Of a stretch of 64,000 bases of DNA, positions 46,114-55,290 are shown piece by piece. The DNA is taken from positions 310,001-374,000 of the forward strand of contig NZ_BPKW01000001.1 in the NCBI RefSeq assembly GCF_019656015.1, read 5' to 3'. The stretch's first letter is position 1. Each line of letters begins with the position of its first letter. Both the position numbers and the translations under genes were made by a program. The stretch comes from Leuconostoc inhae (GTDB taxonomy: Bacteria > Bacillota > Bacilli > Lactobacillales > Lactobacillaceae). The notes below the pieces were generated by a model. It had not been told where the DNA came from. It made no database searches and was given only the letters and a program-made list of their open reading frames with translations.

Positions 46114-46146
46114 TTGACACAGTGTCATAAAAGTGACATAATGTCA
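46114..46146 (+). promoter_or_regulatory. Promoter overlapped by two HrtR-type operators
   Basis: TTGACA (46114-46119), 17 bases and CATAAT (46137-46142) form the promoter. Two 13-base palindromes, TGACACAGTGTCA (46115-46127) and TGACATAATGTCA (46134-46146), cover the -35 and -10 boxes with centres 19 bases apart. This is close to the palindrome recognised by Lactococcus HrtR. Confidence 0.8.
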
Positions 46147-46169
46147 TTTATAGGAGATTAATAATACTT

Positions 46170-46697
46170 ATGCCAACAAAAACATTTTTAAATCTTAGCG
46201 CAGAAAAGCAACATAAGCTATATGATGCCATGTATAACGAATTTTCAACTTATACTTTAGCAGACTCTAAAATATCAAATATTGTAGCACTGGCCCATAT
46301 TTCAAGAGGGTCATTCTACACTTATTTTGACGATATCGAAGATGCTTATCGCTGGGTTTTGAATGATGTGATTGCAGATATACACCAAAATATTGATAAA
46401 AAAGATATTTTGTCATCAACAGAATCCTTCATTTTAAAAGCTAAAACTAGTCCACATTTTAATTTTTTAAGTCATTACTACATTGTTAACGAAGCGCTTT
46501 TACAAAAAGAAACTGTTAAAAAGGCACAGCATGATTTTGGCTTACTTGATAATAATGCAACTGCTGACGATATATCACAGTGGTTATTAATACAATCTGT
46601 CCATCAATTAATTAGAACGTTTTTTTTAACTCCTGACAAACAAATACCTATCATAACAACGCTTCATACGTTGAAAAATTGGAAAACAGTAGGCTAA
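46170..46697 (+). CDS. hrtR: TetR-family heme-sensing repressor, HrtR-like
   Basis: This 175-residue TetR protein has the helix-turn-helix near 33-52 (KISNIVALAHISRGSFYTYF). A His at 72 (ADIHQN) and another at 145 (SVHQLI) match the two axial heme ligands known for Lactococcus HrtR (His72 and His149). The gene order regulator-permease-ATPase is that of hrtRBA. Operators lie on its own promoter, so it should repress the operon until heme binds. Heme sensing is inferred. Confidence 0.78.
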   Translation: MPTKTFLNLSAEKQHKLYDAMYNEFSTYTLADSKISNIVALAHISRGSFYTYFDDIEDAYRWVLNDVIADIHQNIDKKDILSSTESFILKAKTSPHFNFLSHYYIVNEALLQKETVKKAQHDFGLLDNNATADDISQWLLIQSVHQLIRTFFLTPDKQIPIITTLHTLKNWKTVG

Positions 46698-46700
46698 ATT

Positions 46701-47756
46701 ATGTACTTAACATTAAATGAGATGCACAAAGAAAAGTTAAGATATGGCTTAATCATTGTTGTGATGACCTTGATTAGTTATTTAATTTTTATTTTAAGCG
46801 CGTTAGCTATGGGGCTTGCTAATGAAAATACTTCGGCTGTCAATAACTGGGGCATTACTCATATTGCTATGAGTAATGATGCCAATGGTAACTTAAGTCA
46901 GTCGTTGCTGACAAACGACGATATCGATAAAACTAACCTATCTGTTAATCAGTCAGCAGTTGGTATTGCGCCCATTATTGTTAAATCACATGACGCACGT
47001 GTATCAGCAATGTTTGTTGGTATTCAAAAAAATAATTTAATTGATAAACAAATTCAATTAACCAAAGGCAAGATGCCTAATAATCGTTATGACGTGTTAA
47101 TTTCATCAACACTGACTCAAAAAAAATTAAAAATTGGTGATCATATTAAACTTGGTATGCTTGGACATGCTGTCAAAGTTGTCGGATACGTTAAAACCGC
47201 AACGTATAATATGTCACCAATTATATATGGCAACTTGGCTAACTGGGGGGATATCAAAGGTGTCAATGATACATTTTACGCCAGCGGTGTCGTATCTAAT
47301 GATACTAAAAAAATCACTATAAAAAATCTAAAAACCTACACTAAAGCACAATTATTTAATAAAATGCCAGGGTACACTGCTCAAAACAGTACATTTATAT
47401 TTATGATCGGATTTTTGTTGGTGATTTCAGCTGTTATTGTGGCTATCTTTTTATATATTCTGACTATTCAAAAAATACCTAATTTTGCCGTTTTAAGAGC
47501 TCAAGGCGTTCCAGGTCAATATCTCGTGTTAAATACAATCAGTGAGACACTGATTATTATGGTTTTATCGGTGGTCATTAGTGGCATATTATGTGCTGTC
47601 ACTTCATGGTTTATACCAGAATCAGTACCAATGTTCTTTGATATTAAATTGCTAGCATTATCATCTTTGGGATTGATACTGACAGGTATTCTTGGCGCAA
47701 TCGTACCCGTGAGATTAATTACAAAAATTGATCCAATGTCAGTTATAGGAGGATAA
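46701..47756 (+). CDS. hrtB: FtsX-type ABC permease, HrtB-like heme exporter
   Basis: The 351-residue protein has a membrane segment near 16-38, a long external domain (about 40-225) and three C-terminal membrane segments in an FtsX domain (from about 230), ending PVRLITKIDPMSVIGG. This is the MacB-like layout of HrtB. It starts 3 bases after hrtR. With the ATPase it would push heme out of the membrane. A peptide or drug exporter is the alternative. Confidence 0.8.
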   Translation: MYLTLNEMHKEKLRYGLIIVVMTLISYLIFILSALAMGLANENTSAVNNWGITHIAMSNDANGNLSQSLLTNDDIDKTNLSVNQSAVGIAPIIVKSHDARVSAMFVGIQKNNLIDKQIQLTKGKMPNNRYDVLISSTLTQKKLKIGDHIKLGMLGHAVKVVGYVKTATYNMSPIIYGNLANWGDIKGVNDTFYASGVVSNDTKKITIKNLKTYTKAQLFNKMPGYTAQNSTFIFMIGFLLVISAVIVAIFLYILTIQKIPNFAVLRAQGVPGQYLVLNTISETLIIMVLSVVISGILCAVTSWFIPESVPMFFDIKLLALSSLGLILTGILGAIVPVRLITKIDPMSVIGG

Positions 47757-47761
47757 ACGTG

Positions 47762-48502
47762 ATGGGTAATCTTAAATTAATTGATGTTACAAAATCGTTT
47801 GGTGCAGGAGAAAGCCAAGTGACAGCCTTAGATCATGTTAATTTTACTGCAAATTCAAAGGAACTAACCTTGATTGTTGGTCCTTCTGGGTCGGGTAAAA
47901 GTACGCTTCTCACCATTCTTGGTGGTTTACAAGCTGCTACCAGTGGTCATGTTTTTTTAAACGACAGTGATTTGAATACTTTATCAAAAAAAGAAGCGGA
48001 TAAGTTTAGGCTAGCACATATTGGTTTTGTCTTACAATCTTATAGTTTGGTGCCATATCTCACTGTTCAAAAACAATTTGATTTAGTCAAGCGCATCAAA
48101 CCTGACAACAACTTGCCGGTAGAATTATTTAGGCAATATTTAAAACAGCTTGATATCACAAACTTACTATCCAAATTTCCAGATCAACTTTCAGGTGGAC
48201 AAACACAAAGAGTAGCAATCGCAAGGGCTTTGTACACTAATCCTGATTATATATTGGCAGATGAACCAACATCAGCTTTAGATAGTCAGCGTGTGGATGA
48301 AGTAGCTAAGCTATTTAAAGGCATAGCTACGAATGAAAATAAAGCTGTTGTTATTGTGACACATGATTTGCGAATGCGATCATATGCAGATAAGGTCTAT
48401 GAAATTATTGATGGCAAGATAAGTAATGGAAACAATCAATATATTAATAACATTAGACGAAAATTATCTCACGCAACTAAAAGTTATGTTACTATCAATT
48501 AA
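47762..48502 (+). CDS. hrtA: ABC transporter ATP-binding protein, HrtA-like
   Basis: This 246-residue ATPase of the LolD/MacB type has Walker A GPSGSGKSTLL, signature LSGGQTQRVAIARAL, Walker B YILADEPTSALDS and the switch His in VIVTHDLRMR. The domain normally ends near DGKI (about residue 221), but here the frame runs on for 25 codons and overlaps the next gene by 77 bases. Loss of the original stop by a small indel is likely. AGGAGG serves ATG 47762 or GTG 47759. Confidence 0.85.
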   Translation: MGNLKLIDVTKSFGAGESQVTALDHVNFTANSKELTLIVGPSGSGKSTLLTILGGLQAATSGHVFLNDSDLNTLSKKEADKFRLAHIGFVLQSYSLVPYLTVQKQFDLVKRIKPDNNLPVELFRQYLKQLDITNLLSKFPDQLSGGQTQRVAIARALYTNPDYILADEPTSALDSQRVDEVAKLFKGIATNENKAVVIVTHDLRMRSYADKVYEIIDGKISNGNNQYINNIRRKLSHATKSYVTIN

Positions 48503-49259
48503 GCAAACTAATGCAGGTGATAAGTTCGACATCTGGCTAGCACATCATTCTATTTCTGAAACATCTGGTCAACAATTAGCAGAATTTGTTAGAAAATTGG
48601 GTTATCAATTACATATGATTCATGTAGATGTCGATGTTTGGTCATCAGCGCCCACATTGAAACAATACCCAGCGGAAATGTATTTTAGACTTTTGTGTGG
48701 GGAATACTTGCCAAAGACATTGACACGGATTTTATATTTAGATCCTGATATTTTAGTGATTAATCCAATTAAGCCCTTATGGACGTTAGATATGAAAAAT
48801 CAGATGATTGCAGCGGCCAGTCATAACGGTTTAACAGGAGTGAGCCAAACAATAAACAATGTGCGATTCCAAAATAAAAATAAATATTTTAATTCTGGTG
48901 TGATGTTAATGGATTTAACCAAAATGAGGGAAAAAGTAAAATTAAATGATATTATTTCAGTTATTAACCGTCATGCTAAGAGATTAATATTACCAGATCA
49001 AGATATTTTGAATTATTTATATAGTGACCATATTTTAAGTATTCCTGAAGAGATTTGGAATTACGATACACGTGATAACATGGTCCATTTTACTAAAAGT
49101 TTGGGAAATATCGATATACCATGGGTTCTTGAAAATACCGTTATTTTACATTTTTGTGGGCATCCTAAACCTTGGGAAAAAAGAAGTTTGAATCGCTTTG
49201 CGATTTTATATCAACATTACGAACAATTATTGCGTTTGAACTATGGTAAATATTATTGA
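48426..49259 (+). CDS. Glycosyltransferase family 8 protein
   Basis: The 277-residue enzyme begins INILITLDENYLTQLKVMLL, the nucleotide-sugar site, and has the DxD metal motif in RILYLDPDILV, then YFNSGVMLMDL and HFCGHPKPW, all GT8 landmarks (GspA-like). It likely adds hexose to an envelope glycan or glycolipid. Its start lies inside the ATPase frame with only a weak ribosome site, so coupling with hrtA is likely. Confidence 0.85.
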   Translation: METINILITLDENYLTQLKVMLLSIKQTNAGDKFDIWLAHHSISETSGQQLAEFVRKLGYQLHMIHVDVDVWSSAPTLKQYPAEMYFRLLCGEYLPKTLTRILYLDPDILVINPIKPLWTLDMKNQMIAAASHNGLTGVSQTINNVRFQNKNKYFNSGVMLMDLTKMREKVKLNDIISVINRHAKRLILPDQDILNYLYSDHILSIPEEIWNYDTRDNMVHFTKSLGNIDIPWVLENTVILHFCGHPKPWEKRSLNRFAILYQHYEQLLRLNYGKYY

Positions 49260-49326
49260 GTAATTAAATTTATCGCTTTATTCCTATTGAATAAAGGATA
49301 GTAGCAATCAACTTGAAATCAAGATA

Positions 49327-49357
49327 TTTTGACAAGGCTGTCAAAATACGTTATACT
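49327..49357 (+). promoter_or_regulatory. Promoter of the ylmB-tenA unit with an inverted repeat
   Basis: TTGACA (49329-49334), 17 bases and TATACT (49352-49357) form a strong promoter. TTTTGACA-N4-TGTCAAAA (49327-49334 with 49339-49346) covers the -35 box, a possible operator. Confidence 0.65.
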
Positions 49358-49381
49358 CAATAAAATAATTAAACAGTAAAC

Positions 49382-49536
49382 TAGGGGCGCCAAATGGCTG
49401 AGAAGTACCCTTTGAACCTGAGATGGCTAATACCAGCGGAGGAAAGTAATTTGTGGTGCAACATTAACTTGCTTGCAACGCCTATTGAATCCAATTTTTT
49501 GGAGCACTTTTGTCCGCTGGCAAGAGTGCTTTTTTC
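49382..49536 (+). promoter_or_regulatory. TPP riboswitch with antiterminator/terminator switch
   Basis: AGGGGCGCC, TGGCTGAGAAGTACCC, TTTGAACCTGA and AATACCAGCGGAGGAAAGT form the THI element (49383-49447). A terminator (49503-49511 with 49522-49530, then T6) follows. CCAGCGGA (49433-49440) of the aptamer is the exact complement of TCCGCTGG (49513-49520) in the terminator loop, so the antiterminator can be read directly. Confidence 0.93.
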
Positions 49537-49549
49537 GTGGAGGTAAAGC

Positions 49550-50815
49550 ATGGATTTAACAAAAATTAATCAACAAATTGAGTCACGACAAGACGAGCTA
49601 TTAGATTTGGTAAAAAAACTGGTTGCTTTCGAAACACCAGCGCCACCAGCACGAAATACGCGTGACGCACAAAATTTTGTCGCTGATTTTTTAAGACCTT
49701 TGGATTTTGATATTGATCGATGGGCATTATATGATAATGATGATATTGTGGTCGGTGCCAAAGTTGGCGATCCAACATATCAAAGTTTGATCATTAACGG
49801 ACACATGGATGTTGCAGCGTTAAATCCTGATGAAAGATGGACTTTTAAACCTTTTGAAGCTGTCGTTTGTGATGATCAAATCATTGGGCGTGGTGTATCA
49901 GATATGAAAGGTGGACTTGCAACTGCATTATTTGCTTTAAAAATTTTACATGATGAAAATATCATCTTGCCAGGTAAAGTACTTTTTGAATCCGTGATTG
50001 GAGAAGAAGTAGGTGAGGCTGGAACGAAATCAACAATTGAACATGGTTACTCAGCAGACTTTGCACTTGTAACTGATTCGAGTGATTTAGAGATTCAAGG
50101 GCAGGGCGGTGTTATTACAGGATGGGTGACAATTAAAAGTGACAAAACTTACCATGATGGTTTACGCCGTGAAATGATTCATGCTGGTGGCGGGTTAAGG
50201 GCAGCGAGTGCCATTGAAAAAATGGCCAAATTAATCATTGGTTTGCAGGAATTAGAACGTGATTGGGCAGTAAATAAAATTTATCCTGGATTTCCTGCTG
50301 GTACGAATACGATTAATCCTGCAGTAATTGAGGGCGGCCGAAATGCAGCATTTGTCGCTGACGAAGCACGTTTATGGCTAACAGTTCATTTTTATCCAAA
50401 TGAAACCTACCAATCTGTTACACAAGAAATTGAATCATTTGTCACTCGATTATCAGAAGCAGATCCATGGTTGCGCGATCATTTACCCACCTTCGAATGG
50501 GGTGGTCACTCAATGATTGAGGATAGGGGCGAAATTTTTCCTGCATTAGAGGTGAATGAAAAACATCCTGCCGTTAAAACATTGCTAAACGCACACTTAG
50601 CGGCCTTTAAAACGAAAACAAAAGTTTCTGTTTCAACAAGTGTCACAGATGGTGGTTGGTTTGGTGATGCACACATTCCTGCTGCTATATACGGACCAGG
50701 TGACTTACGTCATGCGCACGCAGTTGATGAAAGTATTTCAATTACGCGTTTAGTGCAATATAGTCAATCTGTAGCACAGTTTATTGTGGATTGGACAAAC
50801 ACCAAAAAGGAGTAA
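49550..50815 (+). CDS. ylmB: Formylaminopyrimidine deformylase, YlmB-type M20 hydrolase
   Basis: This 421-residue M20 metallohydrolase has metal ligands in INGHMDVAALNPDE, GRGVSDMKGGLATAL, ESVIGEEVGEAG and ATDSSD-like VTDSSDL. The family includes ArgE, DapE and YlmB. The TPP riboswitch and tenA directly downstream point to YlmB, which deformylates N-formyl aminomethylpyrimidine in thiamine salvage. TenA then hydrolyses the amine. GGAGG lies before the ATG. Confidence 0.85.
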   Translation: MDLTKINQQIESRQDELLDLVKKLVAFETPAPPARNTRDAQNFVADFLRPLDFDIDRWALYDNDDIVVGAKVGDPTYQSLIINGHMDVAALNPDERWTFKPFEAVVCDDQIIGRGVSDMKGGLATALFALKILHDENIILPGKVLFESVIGEEVGEAGTKSTIEHGYSADFALVTDSSDLEIQGQGGVITGWVTIKSDKTYHDGLRREMIHAGGGLRAASAIEKMAKLIIGLQELERDWAVNKIYPGFPAGTNTINPAVIEGGRNAAFVADEARLWLTVHFYPNETYQSVTQEIESFVTRLSEADPWLRDHLPTFEWGGHSMIEDRGEIFPALEVNEKHPAVKTLLNAHLAAFKTKTKVSVSTSVTDGGWFGDAHIPAAIYGPGDLRHAHAVDESISITRLVQYSQSVAQFIVDWTNTKKE

Positions 50816-50817
50816 AA

Positions 50818-51483
50818 ATGGGATTTAGTCAAGAAATTATAACGGAAATCGACAATATCTGGCAGGCTAATCTAAAACATCCATTTGTGCAAGAAATTGG
50901 CGCTGGTACTTTGCCAGTCAAAAAATTTAAATACTATATGATACAAGATTATATATATTTGATAGATTATGCTAAAATGTTTGCTTTAGGTGCTTTAAAA
51001 AGTATTGATTTGACGACTATGACACAGTTTTCCAATATTTTACAGTCAACTTTAACTGAAGAAATGTCATTACATCACCAATATGCGGCGCAATTTAACA
51101 TTAGTGAAGAAACCTTAGCATCTGCAGAACCTGCGCCCACAACATTGGCCTACACAAATTATTTACTATCAGTTGCTCAGACTGGCGGTCAAGCCGAACT
51201 TCTGGCGGCACTTTTGCCTTGCATGTGGGGATATGAAGCAATTGGTAAAAGTTTAGCCCATTCACCAGGTGCCAAACATGCGCTTTACGGCGAATGGATT
51301 GCAATGTATAGTTCACCTGATTTTGGTGAATTAACTGAATGGCTAATTCAAGAATTTGACAAGGTAACAGCACAACAGACAACCGCGCAGCGTATAAAGT
51401 TAACGAATATTTTTAAAAATTCGTTGCGCTATGAAGTACTCTTCTGGGAAATGGCCTATAACGAAGAACAGTGGTTAGTTTAG
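50818..51483 (+). CDS. tenA: TenA-family aminopyrimidine aminohydrolase
   Basis: This 221-residue TenA has HPFVQEIGAGTLPVKKFKYY, the nucleophile Cys in LAALLPCMWGYEAI and the end motif YEVLFWEMAYNEEQW with the expected catalytic Glu, closer to B. subtilis TenA than the first copy. It follows ylmB by 2 bases with AAAAAGGAG inside the ylmB end. Together they turn a soil- or food-derived thiamine breakdown product into hydroxymethylpyrimidine. Confidence 0.92.
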   Translation: MGFSQEIITEIDNIWQANLKHPFVQEIGAGTLPVKKFKYYMIQDYIYLIDYAKMFALGALKSIDLTTMTQFSNILQSTLTEEMSLHHQYAAQFNISEETLASAEPAPTTLAYTNYLLSVAQTGGQAELLAALLPCMWGYEAIGKSLAHSPGAKHALYGEWIAMYSSPDFGELTEWLIQEFDKVTAQQTTAQRIKLTNIFKNSLRYEVLFWEMAYNEEQWLV

Positions 51484-51820
51484 TTTTCTGGCATTGTATT
51501 ATCAAAAGCAAAGCAAGTTGGTTCATTCAATAAAAAATAAACATTAAAATTGATGATTAACAGTAAAATATTTGTGCGTTTACACTAAAATTCTAGATCG
51601 CTTTTTCGGTCAAGTAGTTAAGTGTAAGCGCATTTTTATAGAATGATACTTGTGTAATAGTATACATTTTTTTAGATTGATAATGAGGCTTGTGCACAAA
51701 TTTTCATGTAAAAAATTTGTCTTGTTTTATATTTTTTTCAAACCGCTTGCAATGTGGTTATAAGAGTGTAAAATTGAGGTTGTAATGTAAGCGCTTACAA
51801 TAAATTAGGAGGGCATTCAT
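51484..51820 (+). promoter_or_regulatory. lrgA upstream region with promoter and cre site
   Basis: No gene is seen in this 337-base gap. TTGCAA (51747-51752), 16 bases and TAAAAT (51769-51774) form the promoter. The perfect palindrome TGTAAGCGCTTACA (51786-51799) is a cre site just after +1. A partial cre-like TGTAAGCGCATTTT lies at 51623-51636. CcpA repression is likely. Confidence 0.8.
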
Positions 51821-52228
51821 ATGAAAAATAATCAAAAAAAGAATGCAGCGCCACTGTTAACACAATTTTTAATTTTTAGCGGTATTTTACTGGTAGCTAA
51901 TATTTTATCCATCGGTATTTCAATGGTGTTACCCGGATTTCCTGTCCCAACACCATTAATTGGTTTGATATTACTATTTATTGCTTTAGTGAGTGGCCTT
52001 GTTAAATTAGAACAGGTAGAGAGCCTATCAACAAATTTAATTGGCTTGATTGGGCTATTATTTGTCCCTTCAGGAATTTCACTTGCCAGTTCGCTAACTT
52101 TATTTAAACAAGAAGGCATTAAAATTGTTGCGGTAGTCATTATTTCAACTGTCATCCTTTTATTGTCAGTTGCTTATACCTCACGACTAGTAGCAAAAAT
52201 TAGTGATAAGGTCCACCACAAATTATAA
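51821..52228 (+). CDS. lrgA: LrgA/CidA-family membrane protein
   Basis: This 135-residue protein has four membrane segments and the family features PTPLIGLILLFIAL and LLFVPSGISL. LrgA was first seen as an antiholin-like protein, but with LrgB it is now known as a pyruvate transporter in B. subtilis (PftAB) and S. mutans. The nearby pyruvate oxidase gene and shared cre control support the pyruvate role here. Confidence 0.88.
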   Translation: MKNNQKKNAAPLLTQFLIFSGILLVANILSIGISMVLPGFPVPTPLIGLILLFIALVSGLVKLEQVESLSTNLIGLIGLLFVPSGISLASSLTLFKQEGIKIVAVVIISTVILLLSVAYTSRLVAKISDKVHHKL

Positions 52229-52246
52229 ATTGTTAGGAGCAGTTAC

Positions 52247-52993
52247 ATGTTATCTTTTTTAAACACACCATTTTGGGGCATTTTTTTAACAATTATCGTT
52301 TATTGGATTGGTCAACAACTCTTCAAGAAATATCCAATTTTTATATTTCAGCCCTTATTCATTGGCATGATACTGGGTATTTTCGTCTTGATTGGCTTGT
52401 CTAGTTTATTGCAGGAACCTACCACAATAGTCTATCAACAGTATAAAGTTGGGGGTGATTTCATCTTTTGGTTCCTAAGCCCAGCAACAATGGCGTTTGC
52501 AGTGCCATTATACAAACGTCGTGACTTGGTGAAACGGTATTGGTTACGGATTTTTACTTCTTTATTCGTTGGATTAACAATAGCATTGCTTCTTATTTTT
52601 GCCATTTCACGTCTATTTGGTTTATCAAAAATTGCAACGATTGCTATGTTACCGCAAGCGGCAACAACGGCAATCGCGTTACCAATTTCTTCTACTATTG
52701 CCGGTGGTGGCCAATTAGGCGCAACAGCCGCATCTATTACAGCGATGGCAGTTATTGTCAATGCTGTTGTTATTTATGCCTTGGGTAGCCAACTAATCAA
52801 ATGGTTTAAGTTAGATAACGATCCGATAGGGTTAGGATTATCATTTGGTACAGCTGGACATACCATTGGTTCGGCAAAGGCCATAGAAGTTGGGGAAGTA
52901 GAGGGCGCTATGGCATCTATTTCAATGGTAGTTATTGGATTAATCGTTGATTTAATTGTACCGACGTTTGCAAAACTCATGGGACTGATGTAA
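52247..52993 (+). CDS. lrgB: LrgB-family membrane protein, probable pyruvate transporter subunit
   Basis: The 248-residue protein has about eight membrane segments and the LrgB signature FLSPATMAFAVPLYKRRDLV, then MLPQAATTAIALPIS and LGLSFGTAGHTIGSAKAIEV. It starts 18 bases after lrgA with TTAGGAG. It probably forms the main transport body, with LrgA as partner. Confidence 0.9.
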   Translation: MLSFLNTPFWGIFLTIIVYWIGQQLFKKYPIFIFQPLFIGMILGIFVLIGLSSLLQEPTTIVYQQYKVGGDFIFWFLSPATMAFAVPLYKRRDLVKRYWLRIFTSLFVGLTIALLLIFAISRLFGLSKIATIAMLPQAATTAIALPISSTIAGGGQLGATAASITAMAVIVNAVVIYALGSQLIKWFKLDNDPIGLGLSFGTAGHTIGSAKAIEVGEVEGAMASISMVVIGLIVDLIVPTFAKLMGLM

Positions 52994-53049
52994 TTAAACA
53001 TAAACTTCGTTATGGTTAATTAGGCTATTTTATAGTCAATAATCATCAC

Positions 53050-53106
53050 TTGATATTACACAATAATTAGGATATAATTTAAATTGTGATAAAGTAAGCG
53101 CTTACA
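53050..53106 (+). promoter_or_regulatory. spxB promoter with cre site
   Basis: TTGATA (53050-53055), 17 bases and TATAAT (53073-53078) form the promoter. AGTAAGCGCTTACA (53093-53106) lies about 10 bases after +1 and matches the lrgA cre site at 13 of 14 positions. Confidence 0.8.
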
Positions 53107-53143
53107 ACACTTACAAATATATTTATTTTAGGAGAACACCAAA

Positions 53144-54964
53144 ATGACAAATAAGAAAATATCAGCTGGATTAGCAGCTTTGAAAGTTATGGAAGGCTGG
53201 GGTGTTCACACAATGTACGGTATCCCTTCCGGAACATTAAGTGGTTTGATGGATGCGATGGGGCATCCTGAAAATAACATCAAATTTTTACAAGTGAAGC
53301 ATGAAGAAGTCGGTGCAATGGCAGCTGTCATGCAATGGAAATTTGGCGGAAAGATAGGGGTCACTGTTGGTTCAGGTGGCCCTGGTGCAACGCATTTGAT
53401 TAACGGATTATATGATGCGGCGATGGATAACACACCGGTATTGGCCATTTTGGGATCAAAACCAGTTCGTGAATTGAATATGGATTCTTTCCAAGAATTA
53501 AATCAAAACCCAATGTATGAAAGCATCGCAGTGTACAACCGCCGTGTCGCTACTGCGGAACAATTACCTCATTTAGTTGATGATGCAATTCGTACGGCCA
53601 TTTCAAAACGTGGTGTTGCGGTGCTTGAAGTACCTGCTGACTTTGGATTTTCAGAAATTGATGCCGATTCAATTTATTCATCACCTCTATATTCATCAGG
53701 CTTAAAGTATAAAGAATACAAATCAGCGCCCGTCGACGAAACAGATATTGATGATGCAGTGGCCATTCTAAATCAAGCAAAGCGCCCAATTATTTATGCA
53801 GGTGTTGGAACTCTTGGACATGGCCCCGCTGTTCAAGAGCTAGCTCGTAAGATAAAGGCACCTATTATTACAACCGGTAAAAATTTTGAAACGTTTGACT
53901 GGAATTTTGAAGCCTTTACAGGTTCAACATTCCGTGTTGGTTGGAAACCAGCTAACGAAGCTATTCTTGAAGCAGATACTGTATTATTTGTCGGAACAAA
54001 TTTCCCATTCTCAGAGGTTGAAGGCACATTCCGAAATGTTAATAAATTTATTCAAATTGACAATAACCCTGCAATGCTCGGTAAGCGTCATCAAAACGAT
54101 GTTGCCATCTTAGGCGATGCTGGTGATGCCATTAATGAAATTTTAGCTAAAGTTTCGCCAATTAATGAGTCATCTTGGTGGCGTGCCAATATTAAAAACG
54201 TACAAAACTGGCGTGATTACATGAATAAGCTTGAACAAAAGACTGAAGGTGATCTTCAAGCTTATCAAGTTTACAATGCAATCAATAAGTACGCAGAAGA
54301 CGATGCCATTTTCTCAACTGATGTAGGTAACGTGACACAGATGTCAATACGTCACTTGCACATGACACCTAAAAACATGTGGCGTACATCACCACTGTTT
54401 GCAACGATGGGTATTGGTTTACCAGGTGGTATTGGTGCCAAAAATACTTATCCAGATCGTCAAGTTTGGAATTTGATGGGGGATGGTGCCTTTTCAATGA
54501 CCTATCCCGATGTTGTCACAAACGTTCGCTATGACTTGCCAGTCATCAATATTGTCTTCACTAATACAGAGTACGGTTTTATCAAGAACAAGTACGAGGA
54601 CACAAATACCTATAATTTTGGTGTTGACTTTACTGATGTTGATTACGCAAAGATTGCTGAAGCACAAGGAGCTGTTGGCTTGACAGTCCGACGTATTGAA
54701 GACATTGATCGTGTTATGAAGGAAGCCGTTGATTACTATAAGCAGGGCCGTGTTGTCGTTGTTGACGCAAAGATTACAAAGGACCGCCCAATTCCTGTTG
54801 AGACATTGAAACTGGATACAAGCTTGTACAGTGAAGAGGTTGTTACTGCCTATAAGACACGCTACGAGGCACAAGAATTAGTGCCATTCCGTGAATATCT
54901 TGAAGCTGAGGGCTTAACTTCAAAGTATATTAAAGATACGACTGATAATAAATATAGTTTTTAA
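53144..54964 (+). CDS. spxB: Pyruvate oxidase (SpxB/PoxB type)
   Basis: This 606-residue TDP- and FAD-dependent enzyme turns pyruvate, phosphate and oxygen into acetyl phosphate, CO2 and H2O2. [62 protein letters not shown] and the TDP motif [13 protein letters not shown] are all as in streptococcal SpxB. It is not an acetolactate synthase: the length and the [16 protein letters not shown] segment fit oxidase. It is preceded by lrgAB, which may bring back pyruvate. Confidence 0.95.
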   Translation: MTNKKISAGLAALKVMEGWGVHTMYGIPSGTLSGLMDAMGHPENNIKFLQVKHEEVGAMAAVMQWKFGGKIGVTVGSGGPGATHLINGLYDAAMDNTPVLAILGSKPVRELNMDSFQELNQNPMYESIAVYNRRVATAEQLPHLVDDAIRTAISKRGVAVLEVPADFGFSEIDADSIYSSPLYSSGLKYKEYKSAPVDETDIDDAVAILNQAKRPIIYAGVGTLGHGPAVQELARKIKAPIITTGKNFETFDWNFEAFTGSTFRVGWKPANEAILEADTVLFVGTNFPFSEVEGTFRNVNKFIQIDNNPAMLGKRHQNDVAILGDAGDAINEILAKVSPINESSWWRANIKNVQNWRDYMNKLEQKTEGDLQAYQVYNAINKYAEDDAIFSTDVGNVTQMSIRHLHMTPKNMWRTSPLFATMGIGLPGGIGAKNTYPDRQVWNLMGDGAFSMTYPDVVTNVRYDLPVINIVFTNTEYGFIKNKYEDTNTYNFGVDFTDVDYAKIAEAQGAVGLTVRRIEDIDRVMKEAVDYYKQGRVVVVDAKITKDRPIPVETLKLDTSLYSEEVVTAYKTRYEAQELVPFREYLEAEGLTSKYIKDTTDNKYSF

Positions 54965-54973
54965 ACATTTACC

Positions 54974-55009
54974 AATAACTTAGATAGTATAAACTCTATC
55001 TAAGTTATT
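54974..55009 (+). terminator. Hairpin after spxB, cut off by an IS end
   Basis: A 14-bp perfect stem (54974-54987 with 54996-55009) lies 10 bases after spxB. The T-run expected next is missing because the IS-type repeat starts at 55008. Confidence 0.6.
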
Positions 55010-55145
55010 GAACTGAACCCCTTGAATTGGAGAAAATCTAATTCAGGGGGTTTTACTCATTATGGCCAAATATACCATCCATATCAAAATTAAAGCTGTT
55101 CAACTATATTATATTAACAGGTCACCTTTTTCAATATGTGTTTAG
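55008..55145 (+). mobile_element. Left end of an IS3-family element with truncated OrfA
   Basis: The terminal repeat TTGAACTGAACCCCTTGAA begins at 55008; the first 35 bases match the repeat at 17741-17775. An OrfA start at 55062 reads MAKYTIHIKIKAVQLYYINR and stops after 27 codons at 55145. Only the first 17 or so codons look like IS3 OrfA. The rest of the element is gone. Confidence 0.7.
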
Positions 55146-55290
55146 CACACTAATAAAATTGATTGATGCAAAAATTAGTGCTGGTAAGCCATACGACACT
55201 TGAAATAATAATAAATATTAATTTTACGAAATAAAAATGCTAATTTAGACGGAATAGGTCTATACTTAAGTTATTTTTAGGAGGCTGAAC

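Noticed and set aside
53144-54964. Acetolactate synthase (AlsS) for the 606-residue TDP enzyme
   Set aside because: The length and segments such as [16 protein letters not shown] and [10 protein letters not shown] fit pyruvate oxidase of the SpxB type.
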